A DNA stretch of 64,000 bases from Mycolicibacterium komanii (GTDB lineage: Bacteria > Actinomycetota > Actinomycetes > Mycobacteriales > Mycobacteriaceae): contig NZ_CVTA01000033.1 of the NCBI RefSeq assembly GCF_001050035.1, positions 1 to 64,000 on the forward strand, in the 5' to 3' direction. The notes beneath the pieces were generated by a model. The model saw only the letters and a program-made list of their open reading frames with translations, was not told the origin of the DNA and ran no database searches. Shown here in pieces: positions 39,150 through 48,622 of this stretch (its first letter is position 1; each line of letters begins with the position of its first letter). A program made the position numbers and the translations under genes.

Positions 39150-40630
39150 AATTCGTCGAACCAGTAGGCGAGCTTGCCGCGGCGGCTCACCGCGCGCAGC
39201 CGGCGCTCGGCGATCGCCCGCGTCTTGGTGGTCGTGACGATGAGCAGCTCGTCGCCGATCGCGATTCGGGTGTCGGGCTGCGGGACGAAGGTGCGGCCGT
39301 TGCGGATGATCAGCGTGATCACGCTCGGGTCGGGCAGCCGCAGTTCCAACACCGTCACGTTGTGCAGCCGCGACGGCGCCTGCACCGTCATGGTCAGCAG
39401 TTCGGCGTCCAGCACATCGAGCGGAGCCGATTCCACATGGATCTCGCGGGTCGCCTCCTTCGGGATCAATCCCAACCGGTGTGCGACGAAGCGCAGGCTC
39501 GGGCCCTGCACCAGCGTGAAGACCACGACGAGGATGAACACGATGTTGAGCAGCCGGACGCTGTCGGGCACACCGCCGACGATCGGGAACGTCGCCAACA
39601 CGATCGGGACGGCGCCGCGCAGGCCCGCCCACGACACGAAAACCTGCTCGCGCCAAGGTATTCGGAACCAGACGAGCGACAAGAACACCGACAGCGGTCG
39701 TGCAACGAGCAAAAGCACCAGGCCCGTCACAATGCCGGGGATCACCTCGACGCCCAGATCGCTGGGATCGACGAGCAGACCGAGCAGAACGAACAGACCG
39801 ATCTGCGCCAGCCAACCGAGACCTTCGGCGAACGAGCGCGTCGCGGAACGGTGCGGGAGGCCGGTGTTGGCGAGCACCACGGCGGACACATACGCGGCGA
39901 GGAATCCGCTGGCGTGTGCGCTGCCGGCGGCGGCGAACGCGACCATTCCGAGCCCGAATGTCGCCAGCGGGTACAGGCCCGACGCCGGAAGCGCGATGCG
40001 ACGCAGCGCGGCCGAGCCCAGAAACCCGACACCCAGGCCGATCGCGGCGCCGACCACCAGCTCGTAGACCAGTTCGGTGACGGCGTGCACGGGCGAGAGC
40101 TCGAGCGGTGCCACGCTGAACATCAGCACCAGGATGACGGCCGGGGCGTCGTTGAAGCCGGACTCGGCTTCCAGCAGGCCGGCCACCCGGCGGGGCAGCG
40201 GCACCACGCGGAGCACGGAGAACACCGCGGCCGCGTCGGTGACGGAGACGACGGCGCCGAGCAGCAGCGACAGCTGCCAGTCGATCCCGAGCAGCACGTG
40301 CGCACCCGTGGCGGTGACAAGCATGCTGACCGCGACCCCGAGGGTAGCGAGCGCACCCGCAGGCGCGAGCAGACGGCGGACGTCGGAGAACCGGGTCGTC
40401 AAACCGCCCTCGACGAGGATCACGGCCAGCGCCACTGTGCCCAAGTGATCGGCGAGCAGGTAATTGTCGAAGTCCAGGCCGAGCCCGTCCTCGCCGACGA
40501 TGACGCCGACGCCGAGGAACAGCAGCAGGCTGGGCAGGCCGACGCGGCTGGCGGCCCTGGTGGCCACGATGCTCGCCAGCAGCACCACCCCAGCGAGCAG
40601 CAGCACGAGATACAGCTGCTGCAGGGTCAT
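39134..40630 (-). CDS. CPA1-type K+/H+ antiporter with C-terminal TrkA_C domain
   Basis: 498 residues with about 12-13 membrane helices. VTDAAAVFSVLR and LEAESGFNDAPAVI are the two conserved ion-site regions of NhaP2/CvrA-like antiporters. The last 120 residues form a cytosolic TrkA_C-type ligand domain (SVITLIIRNGRTFVPQPDTR then IGDELLIV). Likely exports K+ (or Na+) for H+. Divergent from the TrkA-type gene at 40812, a functionally matching neighbour. Confidence 0.92.
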   Translation of the reverse strand: MTLQQLYLVLLLAGVVLLASIVATRAASRVGLPSLLLFLGVGVIVGEDGLGLDFDNYLLADHLGTVALAVILVEGGLTTRFSDVRRLLAPAGALATLGVAVSMLVTATGAHVLLGIDWQLSLLLGAVVSVTDAAAVFSVLRVVPLPRRVAGLLEAESGFNDAPAVILVLMFSVAPLELSPVHAVTELVYELVVGAAIGLGVGFLGSAALRRIALPASGLYPLATFGLGMVAFAAAGSAHASGFLAAYVSAVVLANTGLPHRSATRSFAEGLGWLAQIGLFVLLGLLVDPSDLGVEVIPGIVTGLVLLLVARPLSVFLSLVWFRIPWREQVFVSWAGLRGAVPIVLATFPIVGGVPDSVRLLNIVFILVVVFTLVQGPSLRFVAHRLGLIPKEATREIHVESAPLDVLDAELLTMTVQAPSRLHNVTVLELRLPDPSVITLIIRNGRTFVPQPDTRIAIGDELLIVTTTKTRAIAERRLRAVSRRGKLAYWFDEFGEAE

Positions 40631-40811
40631 TTCCTCGCCGTTCCGAACCGGGTGGGTGGTGTGAGGTGCAGTAAAACACCTACCACGGGTGACGGCCCGT
40701 CAGTCTCACCCGGTAGGTGCGCGCAATGCGGTCGCGATGGGTCAGTATGGGTGCGTGATACGGCTCCCGTGGCGGCAACCCGACGCGCCTCAGCGTGTCG
40801 AGGAGCGTCAG

Positions 40812-41507
40812 ATGATGCGAGTCGGCATCGCCGGAGCCGGGGCGGTCGGCCGCTCGGTGGCTCAGGAGCTGATCGACTACGGCCACAAGGTTCTGTTGAT
40901 CGAACACAGCGTGCGGCACTACGAACCGCAGTCGGTCCCCGATGCGGAATGGCTGCTCGCCGACGCGTGCGAGCTGTCGGCACTGGAGGAGTCCGGGCTG
41001 CAGATCTGCGACGTGGTGATCGCGGCCACCGGAGACGACAAGGTGAACCTGACGGCGTCGTTGTTGGCGAAGACGGAGTTCGGCGTCGGCCGGGTGGTGG
41101 CTCGCGTGAACGACCTTCGCAACGAGTGGTTGTTCACCGAGGCGTGGGGCGTGGACGTGGCGGTGTCCGCGCCGAGCGCACTGGTCGCCGCGATCGAGGG
41201 TGCGATCGACATCGGCCACGTGGTGCGGTTGATGCAGTTGCGCCACGGCCAGGTGAGCTTGGCGAAATTGACGCTGCCCGAGGGCGATCCGCTGGTCGGC
41301 CAGCGGATGCGCGAGCTGCCGCTGCTGGAGAACACCGCGCTGGCGATCATCATCCGCGACAGCGGGATCGTACTGCCCCAGCCCGACGACGTGCTCGAGG
41401 CCGGTGACGAGATGCTGTTCCTGACCGGCGGGTCGACGCACGGCGAAGTCGCGGCCCTGGTGCACGGGGCGATCCATTCGACGGGCGTCAGAGCGCCCGA
41501 GAGCTGA
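40812..41507 (+). CDS. TrkA-family potassium uptake regulatory protein (RCK domain)
   Basis: 231 residues from ATG 40812 behind GAGGAG. Rossmann loop MRVGIAGAGAVGRSVAQELI binds NAD; ATGDDKVNLTASLLAKTEFGV completes the TrkA_N (RCK) domain; a TrkA_C domain (residues about 150-225) follows. It resembles CeoB/CeoC of M. tuberculosis but sits apart from any TrkH/Trk membrane gene, so it may instead gate the divergent antiporter. It overlaps the convergent SulP gene by 20 bases. Confidence 0.88.
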   Translation: MMRVGIAGAGAVGRSVAQELIDYGHKVLLIEHSVRHYEPQSVPDAEWLLADACELSALEESGLQICDVVIAATGDDKVNLTASLLAKTEFGVGRVVARVNDLRNEWLFTEAWGVDVAVSAPSALVAAIEGAIDIGHVVRLMQLRHGQVSLAKLTLPEGDPLVGQRMRELPLLENTALAIIIRDSGIVLPQPDDVLEAGDEMLFLTGGSTHGEVAALVHGAIHSTGVRAPES

Positions 41508-43116
41508 CGTGCGTCCGAGCGTGATCGATCGCCTCGTCGAGCGAGTCCATCAAGTGGTTCTCGTGGCGGAGTGAGTCGAAAACGCCGACGTTGGCGAGCA
41601 GGCTGGTGTGTTCGGGCCGGACACCTTTGATGATCACCGTGATGCCGCGCGACTCCAACTCGGTTGCGATCTGCGCCAACGTGTTCGCGCCGGTGGCGTC
41701 GAGCATTCCCAACTGGCTGAGCCGAATGATCACCACCGAGGTGCGCGCCTCGCCGGTATCGGTGATCTCGTTCGAGATGCGTTCGGCCACTCCGAAGAAC
41801 ATCGCTCCATCGAGTCGCAGAAGTGCGATCTGGTCGTCGCCGGGCCGACGAGGGCCGGGAAGCTCCTCCCGGGTGACGCTGCTCCGTCGAGCGACGCCGC
41901 GCAGCGCGAAGAACGCCGCGACCACCACCCCGATCTGCACGGCCTCGATGAGGTCGAAGCACACCGTGATCGCGGCGGTGAGTACGAAGGTCACCGCATC
42001 CGAGCGGGTGGAGCGCAGGATCTTGCGTACCGTCGACACCGAGATCATCCGGAACGACGTGACCATGAGCACGCCGGCCAAGGCGGACAGCGGTATCGCG
42101 GACACGGGCCCGGTGGCCAGGTAGACGACCGCGAGAAGGACCAGCGAATGCACGATGGCCGCGACCCGGGTTCGCGCACCGGACCGCACGTTGACCGCGG
42201 TGCGGGCGATGGCTCCGGTTGCGGGCATGCCACCGAACGCGCCCGACGCGACCGACGCCAGGCCCTGGCCCACCAGTTCGCGGTCGGGATCGTATGGACC
42301 CGTCGGCGCCATGGTGGCGGCCACGCGCGCCGACAGTAGAGATTCGATCGCGGCGAGCGCCGCGATGGCCAGTGCGGCACCGACGAGGGTGCGCATTGCG
42401 GCGAGGTCCACTTGCGGTAGGACAGGCGCGGGAAGATGCGACGGTAGCCCGCCGATGCTGGCAACCGGAATATCAAGGGCCACAACGGCTACCGTCACGA
42501 CGATCACGGCGGTCAGCGACTCTGGAATGCCGCGGTGCAGGCGCGGCAGCGTCACCATCAGCGCCGCGACAACGGCCACCACCGCTAAGGTTCGCGCAGC
42601 CGACGGCCAATCCGCTTGTCGGACAACGCTCCATGCGACGGACAGCGTGCGGCCGCCGGCCGGGCTTCCTTGGCCGAATGCGGCGGGCACCTGCTGAAGA
42701 AAGATGATGGCGGCGATACCCAGCGTGAACCCCTCGATGACGGGCCAGGGGATGAAGGTGACCGCGCGGCCCAGACCGGTGATGCCTGCGGCGAGCACCA
42801 GCAGCCCGGCCAGCACGGTCACGAGGGCGATGCTGCCCAGGCCGTACTGGGCCACGATCGGCGCGAGTACGACGGCCATTGCGCCCGTGGGCCCGGACAC
42901 CTGCACGTGCGATCCACCGAAGACGGCGGCCACCAACCCGGCGACGACGGCGGTGATCAAACCGGCCGCAGCACCGACGCCCGAGCTGATGCCGAACGCC
43001 AGGGCGAGCGGTAGGGCGACGACGCCGACCGTGATTCCGGCGACGACGTCTCGCCGCCACGATCTGGGCAGTTCGGCGTAGTCGCGGCGGTTCGGGAGCA
43101 GGCGGGCGAGGTTCAC
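41488..43116 (-). CDS. SulP (SLC26) family anion transporter with STAS domain
   Basis: 542 residues from GTG 43116. About 12-14 membrane helices with GGSHVQVSGPTGAMAVVLAPI (SulP signature) near residue 70, and a C-terminal cytosolic STAS domain (LDATGANTLAQI-T-LESRGI). Family members carry sulfate, bicarbonate or dicarboxylates; the substrate is not readable here. The start overlaps the upstream ArsR stop (GTGA), so regulator and transporter are co-translated. Confidence 0.92.
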   Translation of the reverse strand: MNLARLLPNRRDYAELPRSWRRDVVAGITVGVVALPLALAFGISSGVGAAAGLITAVVAGLVAAVFGGSHVQVSGPTGAMAVVLAPIVAQYGLGSIALVTVLAGLLVLAAGITGLGRAVTFIPWPVIEGFTLGIAAIIFLQQVPAAFGQGSPAGGRTLSVAWSVVRQADWPSAARTLAVVAVVAALMVTLPRLHRGIPESLTAVIVVTVAVVALDIPVASIGGLPSHLPAPVLPQVDLAAMRTLVGAALAIAALAAIESLLSARVAATMAPTGPYDPDRELVGQGLASVASGAFGGMPATGAIARTAVNVRSGARTRVAAIVHSLVLLAVVYLATGPVSAIPLSALAGVLMVTSFRMISVSTVRKILRSTRSDAVTFVLTAAITVCFDLIEAVQIGVVVAAFFALRGVARRSSVTREELPGPRRPGDDQIALLRLDGAMFFGVAERISNEITDTGEARTSVVIIRLSQLGMLDATGANTLAQIATELESRGITVIIKGVRPEHTSLLANVGVFDSLRHENHLMDSLDEAIDHARTHVSSRAL

Positions 43117-43490
43117 TTGTCGTGCCCCAGCGGGGGCAGGGTCTTGAAGGCCTCCAGGTGATCGCGGTGGGCGCCGAGGACGTCGGCGAGGAAGGCTCTC
43201 GCGATGACCAGCAGTTCGGAGATCTTCGGGTGCGCGAGTTCGTAGATCACCGAATTGCCGACGCGCTGTGCCGAGACCACGTGATGACGCTTGAGCACCG
43301 CCAGGTGCTGGGACAGCAGCGTGGGCTCGAGGTCGGTTTCGGTAAGCATCTCGCTGACCGAGGTCGGCCCGTCGTGGGCCGACAAGATCTCGAGGACACG
43401 GATGCGCGCCGGATGGGCCAACGCCTTGAAGAGGTTGGCTTTGATCTCGTAGAGCGGCAGCTCGGGGCTACCGGGGAAGCGGTGTGGCAT
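43113..43490 (-). CDS. ArsR-family regulator of the SulP operon
   Basis: 125 residues from ATG 43490. Winged helix: LFKALAHPARIRVLEILSAHD then SVSEMLTETDLEPTLLSQHLAVLKRHHVVSAQRVGNSVIYEL. The usual metal-binding ELCVCDL-type motif is absent, so it may sense something other than metals. First gene of an arsR-sulP operon; an inverted repeat 17 bp upstream is the probable operator. Confidence 0.9.
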   Translation of the reverse strand: MPHRFPGSPELPLYEIKANLFKALAHPARIRVLEILSAHDGPTSVSEMLTETDLEPTLLSQHLAVLKRHHVVSAQRVGNSVIYELAHPKISELLVIARAFLADVLGAHRDHLEAFKTLPPLGHDK

Positions 43491-43506
43491 GGGTCTCAGC
43501 ACTTGA

Positions 43507-43530
43507 TGGATTGAGGAAATTCGCAATCCA
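43507..43530. promoter_or_regulatory. Inverted repeat upstream of arsR
   Basis: TGGATTG (43507-43513) faces CAATCCA (43524-43530) across 10 bases, in the gap between the arsR-sulP operon and the divergent PHP gene. Size and position suit an ArsR dimer operator for autoregulation. Inferred. Confidence 0.5.
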
Positions 43531-43577
43531 CTCTAGCGAGGTCCGGACCGAAAGAGCAAAACGGGCACACTGGTGTC

Positions 43578-44582
43578 ATGGACCCCGTCATCGCCCTTCG
43601 GCAGATCGCCTATTACAAGGACCGTGCGCGCGAAGACCCGCGCCGGGTGATGGCCTACCGCAACGCCGCCGACGTCGTCGAAGCACTTTCCGATGCCGAG
43701 CGCGACCGCCACGGCACCGGGAACAGTTGGCAGTCGCTACCGGGCATCGGTCCCAAGACCGCGAAGGTCATCGCGCAGGCATGGGCGGGACGTGAACCCG
43801 ATGTGCTGGTCGAACTGCGTTCCAACGCAAAGGATCTCGGCGGCGGGGACATTCGATCGGCACTACGGGGCGATCTGCACGTGCACTCAAACTGGTCGGA
43901 CGGGTCTGCGCCGATCGAGGAAATGATGTCGGCGGCAAGGGATCTCGGACACGAGTACTGCGCGTTGACCGATCATTCGCCGCGGCTCAGGATCGCCAAC
44001 GGCCTGTCGCCCGACCGGCTGCGGCAGCAGCTCGACGTCATCGACGAACTGCGCGAGACGGTCGCGCCGCTACGGATCCTCACCGGCATCGAGGTCGACA
44101 TCCTCGAGGACGGCTCCCTCGATCAGGAGGAAGAGCTGCTCGAACGGCTCGACATCGTGGTGGCCAGTGTGCATTCGAAACTGGCGATGGACGCGCCTTC
44201 GATGACGCGTCGCATGCTCAAGGCCGTCGCCAATCCCCACACCGATGTGCTGGGGCACTGCACCGGCCGGCTGGTCACCGGCGGGCGGGGGATGCGGCCC
44301 GAATCGAAGTTCGACGCCGAAAAGGTGTTCACGGCCTGCCGGGATCACGGCACGGCCGTCGAGATCAACTCCCGGCCCGAGCGCCGCGACCCGCCGACCC
44401 GCCTGCTCAAGCTCGCGCTGGACATCGGTTGCGTGTTCTCGATCGACACCGATTCGCATGCGCCCGGGCAGTTGGAGTTTCTCGGATACGGCGCGCAGCG
44501 TGCGCTGGACGCCGAGGTGCCGGTCGACCGCATCGTCAACTCGTGGTCGGCCGATCGCCTGTTGGCGTGGGCTGGATCATGA
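43578..44582 (+). CDS. PHP-domain phosphoesterase with helix-hairpin-helix N-terminus (Rv3856c-like)
   Basis: 334 residues. N-terminal HhH LPGIGPKTAKVIAQAWAG near residue 55 resembles DNA polymerase X/ligase DNA-binding hairpins. The PHP domain follows: LHVHSNWSDGS, CALTDHS, GIEVDIL, ASVHS, LGHCTGR and SIDTDSHAPG supply the metal ligands. No polymerase domain, so it is a standalone phosphoesterase, perhaps acting on DNA ends. Synteny with gltBD and ethR/ethA supports Rv3856c. Confidence 0.9.
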   Translation: MDPVIALRQIAYYKDRAREDPRRVMAYRNAADVVEALSDAERDRHGTGNSWQSLPGIGPKTAKVIAQAWAGREPDVLVELRSNAKDLGGGDIRSALRGDLHVHSNWSDGSAPIEEMMSAARDLGHEYCALTDHSPRLRIANGLSPDRLRQQLDVIDELRETVAPLRILTGIEVDILEDGSLDQEEELLERLDIVVASVHSKLAMDAPSMTRRMLKAVANPHTDVLGHCTGRLVTGGRGMRPESKFDAEKVFTACRDHGTAVEINSRPERRDPPTRLLKLALDIGCVFSIDTDSHAPGQLEFLGYGAQRALDAEVPVDRIVNSWSADRLLAWAGS

Positions 44583-44620
44583 AAATCGTCCGCGGTTAAC
44601 CGACCCGAACGGGGTACAGG

Positions 44621-45136
44621 GTGTCTGTGAGACGAAAAATCGGTGAGACGGCCGCGGCACTCGGCGCACGTGCGGCGGAGCTCGCGAGCGCCGCGGGCGA
44701 GACGGCTGGGCGCATCGTGCGTCGCGTCAGCGGAGAGTCCGAAGACCAGGGTGCGCCGGCCCCGACGCCGCAGGAAAAGGTGCCGGCCAAAAAGGCGCCG
44801 GCCAAAAAGGCGCCGGCCAAAAAGGCGACCGCGACGAAGGTGGCCGCCAAGAAGGTGCCGGCGAAGAAGGCCCCCGCCAAGAAGGCTCCGGCCAAGAAGA
44901 CGGTTCCGAAGATGCCCGCCAACAAGGCGGTGTCCAAGGCTCCGGTGAAGAAGGCGACGGCCAAGAAAGCCCCCGCCAAGAAGGCGCCTGCGAAAAAGTC
45001 TGTGCCGCCGATGAAGTCGGCGAAAACCGGGGCGACCAATCCGCCACCGGAGCCGCGGCGGGCGGCCAAGAAGGCGCAACCTGCCAAGGCGAAGAAGGCC
45101 CAGCCGCGCAAGGGACGGCCCGGTTCAGTCGGGTAG
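44621..45136 (+). CDS. Lysine-rich PAKKA-repeat protein (histone H1-like)
   Basis: 171 residues from GTG 44621. A helical N-terminus (about residues 1-40) precedes about 15 KKAPA-type repeats covering most of the protein, including three identical 15-bp DNA units near 44786-44830. The protein is strongly basic and should bind DNA or another polyanion, like the C-terminal tail of mycobacterial HupB. It lacks a membrane helix, unlike the second repeat protein at 50207. It overlaps the convergent dinB gene by 12 bases. Confidence 0.75.
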   Translation: MSVRRKIGETAAALGARAAELASAAGETAGRIVRRVSGESEDQGAPAPTPQEKVPAKKAPAKKAPAKKATATKVAAKKVPAKKAPAKKAPAKKTVPKMPANKAVSKAPVKKATAKKAPAKKAPAKKSVPPMKSAKTGATNPPPEPRRAAKKAQPAKAKKAQPRKGRPGSVG

Positions 45137-46366
45137 CTGGGGCATCTCGAGACCGGGGTCACGGCCCAGCTGGGCCCACACGTCAGTAGGGGAGACGCCG
45201 CGCGTCACCGCCGCATTGCCGTAGCGCCGACGTACCTGATCCACCGCGTCGTCGACCGCGCTCGTGTCGTGGCTCTCCTCGAAGGGCAGCTCGAGCTGCT
45301 GTGCGCCATCGCGATCGATGTTGGACACCGCGAACCCGACGAGGGTCAGGCCGCGCGCGGCGATCAACGGCGCCGCGGCGGCGACGAGACCACGCGCGGC
45401 GTGCAGGATCACCTCCGTGGACGCCGTGGCGCGCGGCATCGTGTGCGAGCGCGTGGCGCGGCCGAAGTCGTCGAAGCGTAGGCGCAGGACGACGGTGCGC
45501 CCGGTCCGGCCGGCCCTGCGCATCCGGCGGGTGATGCGGTCGATCAGATTGACGACGACGGCGTCGACCGCCTGCGCCGACATCGTGTTGCCGCGGCGAC
45601 CCAGCGCCCGCTGCGCACCCACCGAGCGGCGACGCACGCCGGTGACCACCCGCCGCCGATCGATGTTGTGCGACAACGCGAACAGCCGGCTGCCCGTCGC
45701 GCCCCCGACGAGGGAGCCCAGGGTGGACTCGCTCAGCTCGGCGACGTCGGCCACGGTCTCGATGCCGTAGGAGTGCAGCTTCTCTGCGGTCTTGGCCCCG
45801 ACGCCCCACAGCCGACGCACGGGCAGCGGATGCAAGAACGCCAGTTCGCGATCCGGTGGGACCAGCAGCAGCCCGTCGGGTTTGGCTTCCTGGCTGGCGA
45901 CCTTGGCCAGGAACTTGGTGCGGGCGATGCCGACGGTGATGGGCAGGCCGACCTCGTCTCGGACGCGCTCGCGCAGCCGGGCGGCAATCTCGACCGGGGT
46001 GCCCGACACCCGCCACAGCCCCGACACGTCGAGAAACGCCTCGTCGACCGAAAGTGGCTCGACCATCGGGGTGGTGTCTCCGAAGACCTCGAAGACCGCG
46101 GCGCTGGCCTGTGAATATGCCGACATCCGCGGAGGCACGACGATCGCGTGTGGGCAGAGGTGGCGTGCCTCGCGTCCGCTCATGGCGGTTCGCACGCCGT
46201 AGGCCTTGGCTTCGTAGCTGGCGGCGAGCACGACCCCGGCGCCGACGATCACCGGTTTGCCGCGCAGCGCCGGGTCGTCGCGCTGTTCGACCGAGGCGTA
46301 GAACGAATCGAGGTCGGCGTGCAGGATGCTCGCCGAGCCGGCCCCGGGACCAGTGGACACGAACAT
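45125..46366 (-). CDS. dinB: DNA polymerase IV (DinB, Y-family)
   Basis: 413 residues from ATG 46366. Catalytic blocks [15 protein letters not shown] and [28 protein letters not shown], and thumb Hh[21 protein letters not shown] near residue 367 matches the beta-clamp-binding consensus. Error-prone translesion synthesis is expected. Position next to ethR corresponds to the third M. smegmatis DinB (dinB3) as I recall. It starts 20 bp after the ethR stop, and a LexA-type palindrome covers its start codon. Confidence 0.93.
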   Translation of the reverse strand: MFVSTGPGAGSASILHADLDSFYASVEQRDDPALRGKPVIVGAGVVLAASYEAKAYGVRTAMSGREARHLCPHAIVVPPRMSAYSQASAAVFEVFGDTTPMVEPLSVDEAFLDVSGLWRVSGTPVEIAARLRERVRDEVGLPITVGIARTKFLAKVASQEAKPDGLLLVPPDRELAFLHPLPVRRLWGVGAKTAEKLHSYGIETVADVAELSESTLGSLVGGATGSRLFALSHNIDRRRVVTGVRRRSVGAQRALGRRGNTMSAQAVDAVVVNLIDRITRRMRRAGRTGRTVVLRLRFDDFGRATRSHTMPRATASTEVILHAARGLVAAAAPLIAARGLTLVGFAVSNIDRDGAQQLELPFEESHDTSAVDDAVDQVRRRYGNAAVTRGVSPTDVWAQLGRDPGLEMPQLPD

Positions 46367-46373
46367 ATGTTCG
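46360..46373. promoter_or_regulatory. LexA SOS box overlapping the dinB start
   Basis: CGAAC-ATAT-GTTCG is a perfect 14-bp palindrome matching the actinobacterial SOS box TCGAAC-N4-GTTCGA at all but the outermost base on each side. The ATG of dinB lies inside it. DNA-damage induction of this dinB is therefore likely, though not shown. Confidence 0.68.
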
Positions 46374-46386
46374 CATCGAGGACCGA

Positions 46387-47034
46387 CTAGTGGCGAGCCT
46401 TGCCGTAGATGCTCGTGACCCAGATGTGGGCGAGGGTGTCGACGAGCTGCGCGGGGTCGACGGCCGGTTGCTCCGACGAGAAGGCCGCGAGCATCGTGCG
46501 CTCGTTCATCAGGTTCAGCGACGTCGCGAGATCACGCGCGGGGATGGTCTCGGGCGCCTCGCCGCGTGCGCGCTCGGTCTCGATCGACGCGGTGGTGTGG
46601 TCGATCCACTTCTGCATGAAGCTCGACCACCGTGTGCGCACGTCGGGGTTGGTGGGCCGGGCGGCCGCACCCGCGAGCGTGACGGCGCGGTGTGACCCGA
46701 AGGTGCGGAACAGCGCGTTGATGGCCCGCCAGACCCCGGCGGGATCGACCGCGGTGTCCATGCCGCCCATCGCGGCGTCGGCGTTGCGGTCGGCCTCGTC
46801 GATCACCTGCTCGACGAGCGCGCGAAGCACCGCGTCCTTCGACGGGAAGTAGAAGTAGAACGTCGGGCGGGAGATGCCTGCGCCCTTGGCCAGGTCGTCC
46901 ACCGAGATGTCGGCTAGCGAGCGCTCCTCGAGCAGGGCCTCGAGCGTGGAGAGAATGGCCTGCTCACGGTCGTCGCCGGAGGGCCTGCCGGAGCGGCGCC
47001 CCCGCGGTCCGCGAGACTGGCTGACGGTGGTCAC
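46387..47034 (-). CDS. ethR: EthR, TetR-family repressor of ethA
   Basis: 215 residues from GTG 47034. GRRSGRPSGDDREQAIL and the HTH LADISVDDLAKGAGISRPTFYFYFPSK are nearly identical to M. tuberculosis EthR, as are SFMQKWIDHTTA and LNLMNERTM further on. EthR dimers bind repeated sites between ethR and ethA and shut off the ethionamide-activating monooxygenase. Divergent from ethA; dinB follows on the same strand. Confidence 0.95.
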   Translation of the reverse strand: MTTVSQSRGPRGRRSGRPSGDDREQAILSTLEALLEERSLADISVDDLAKGAGISRPTFYFYFPSKDAVLRALVEQVIDEADRNADAAMGGMDTAVDPAGVWRAINALFRTFGSHRAVTLAGAAARPTNPDVRTRWSSFMQKWIDHTTASIETERARGEAPETIPARDLATSLNLMNERTMLAAFSSEQPAVDPAQLVDTLAHIWVTSIYGKARH

Positions 47035-47052
47035 AGACGATGACTTTACACG

Positions 47053-47103
47053 GTGTCGAGTTTCTCGACACACCGTTGACTAACTCGACACAGCGTTGAT
47101 ACG
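47053..47103. promoter_or_regulatory. EthR operator region
   Basis: GTGTCGAG-TTT-CTCGACAC (47053-47071) is a perfect dyad, followed by further half-sites CTCGACAC (47084-47091) and GTTGATAC (47096-47103). This resembles the extended, repeated EthR operator of M. tuberculosis, which is bound by several dimers. It spans the ethR-ethA gap. Confidence 0.8.
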
Positions 47104-47113
47104 CTCCGGTACC

Positions 47114-48589
47114 ATGAGCGAACACCTCGACGTCGTCATCGTGGGAGCCGGGATCTCCGGCATCAGCGCCGCCTGGCACCTGCAGGATCGCTGCCCGGGT
47201 AAGAGCTACGCGATCCTGGAGCGCCGGGAGAACCTCGGCGGCACCTGGGACCTGTTCAAGTACCCCGGCATCCGATCCGACTCGGACATGTTCACGCTGG
47301 GCTTCCGGTTCAAGCCGTGGACGTCGGAGAAGGCGATTGCCGACGGGCCGTCGATCATGGCTTACCTCAAGGAGACGGTGGCCGAGTACGGCATCGACAA
47401 GAACATCCGCTACAAGCACCGGGTGCTGTCGGCGAACTGGTCGGACCAGGACAACCGCTGGACCGTGCGCGTCGACCGCGATGGCGAGGAAGCGGAGCTC
47501 ACCGCGTCCTACCTGTTCGCCGCGAGCGGCTACTACAACTACGACGAGGGGTATACCCCCGAGTTCGTCGGCCGCGATGACTTCGAGGGCACGATCATCC
47601 ACCCGCAGCACTGGCCCGAAGACCTCGACTACGCGGGCAAGAAGATCGTCGTGATCGGCAGCGGCGCGACCGCGGTCACGCTGATTCCGGCACTGGCCAA
47701 TTCGGGGGCGGGCCACGTGACGATGCTTCAGCGGTCGCCGACCTACATCGGCGCGCTGCCCGACGTCGACCCGTTCGCCGTTCAGACCAAGAAGGCGTTG
47801 CCTGAGAAAATGGCGTACGTGCTCAACCGCTGGAAGAGCATTCTGTTCCAATCGGCGCAGTACCAGATCAGCAGGCGCTTCCCCAATTTCATGCGCAAGC
47901 AGCTGATGACGATGGCGCAGCGCCGGCTGCCGGAAGGCTACGACGTGCAGAAGCACTTCGGTCCGCGGTACAACCCGTGGGACGAGCGACTCTGCCTGGC
48001 GCCCAACGGTGATCTTTTCAAGACGATCCGCCACGGCAAGGCCGACGTCGTCACCGACACCATCGAGCGGTTCACCAAGACCGGTATCAAGCTTGCTTCG
48101 GGTGAGGAGCTGACCGCCGACATCATCATCACCGCAACGGGTTTGAACCTGCAGCTGTTCGGTGGTGCGGAAATCATGCGCAACGGCGAGCCGATCGAGC
48201 TGAACGAGACCATGGCCTACAAGGGCATGATGCTGACCCATATGCCGAACATGGCGTTCACCATCGGATACACCAATGCGTCGTGGACGCTGAAGGCCGA
48301 TCTGGTCTCGGAGTTCTTCTGCCGGGTGCTGAACTACATGGATGCCGAGGGATTCGACCGTTTCGAACCGCAGCACCCCGGTAACACCGTCGACGAGCGT
48401 CCGCTGATGGACTTCACGCCCGGCTACGTCCTGCGCGCACTGGATTACCTGCCGAAGGCCGGACACGTCGCGCCGTGGCGACTCAAACAGAACTATCTGC
48501 TCGACCTGCGGTTGATCCGTCGCGGCAAGGTCGACGACGAGGCGCTGGAGTTCAGCAGACACCAAGCGTCGGTGAAGGCTTCGGCTTAA
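47114..48589 (+). CDS. ethA: EthA, Baeyer-Villiger FAD monooxygenase
   Basis: 491 residues from ATG 47114 (an in-frame TTG 18 bp upstream is less likely). FAD loop VIVGAGISGISAAWHLQ, BVMO fingerprint FEGTIIHPQHWPED, and NADPH loop VVIGSGATAVTLIPALA. Strong similarity to EthA (Rv3854c, 489 residues) through TATGLNLQLFGG and YTNASWTLKADLVSEF. Oxygenates ketones and, in pathogens, activates ethionamide. Repressed by EthR encoded divergently. Confidence 0.95.
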   Translation: MSEHLDVVIVGAGISGISAAWHLQDRCPGKSYAILERRENLGGTWDLFKYPGIRSDSDMFTLGFRFKPWTSEKAIADGPSIMAYLKETVAEYGIDKNIRYKHRVLSANWSDQDNRWTVRVDRDGEEAELTASYLFAASGYYNYDEGYTPEFVGRDDFEGTIIHPQHWPEDLDYAGKKIVVIGSGATAVTLIPALANSGAGHVTMLQRSPTYIGALPDVDPFAVQTKKALPEKMAYVLNRWKSILFQSAQYQISRRFPNFMRKQLMTMAQRRLPEGYDVQKHFGPRYNPWDERLCLAPNGDLFKTIRHGKADVVTDTIERFTKTGIKLASGEELTADIIITATGLNLQLFGGAEIMRNGEPIELNETMAYKGMMLTHMPNMAFTIGYTNASWTLKADLVSEFFCRVLNYMDAEGFDRFEPQHPGNTVDERPLMDFTPGYVLRALDYLPKAGHVAPWRLKQNYLLDLRLIRRGKVDDEALEFSRHQASVKASA

Positions 48590-48606
48590 TTCGCGGTTGA
48601 AGGGGA

Positions 48607-48622
48607 GCCCCCGTCAGGGGGC
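48607..48622. terminator. Hairpin between convergent ethA and rraA
   Basis: GCCCCC-GTCA-GGGGGC, a 6-bp GC stem, lies 18 bp after the ethA stop and overlaps the rraA stop codon. Could serve both genes as a bidirectional terminator. Confidence 0.4.

Noticed and set aside
44780..45000. CRISPR-like short direct repeats
   Set aside because: The repeats are in-frame codons for KKAPA units of a basic protein, with no spacers of even length and no cas genes.
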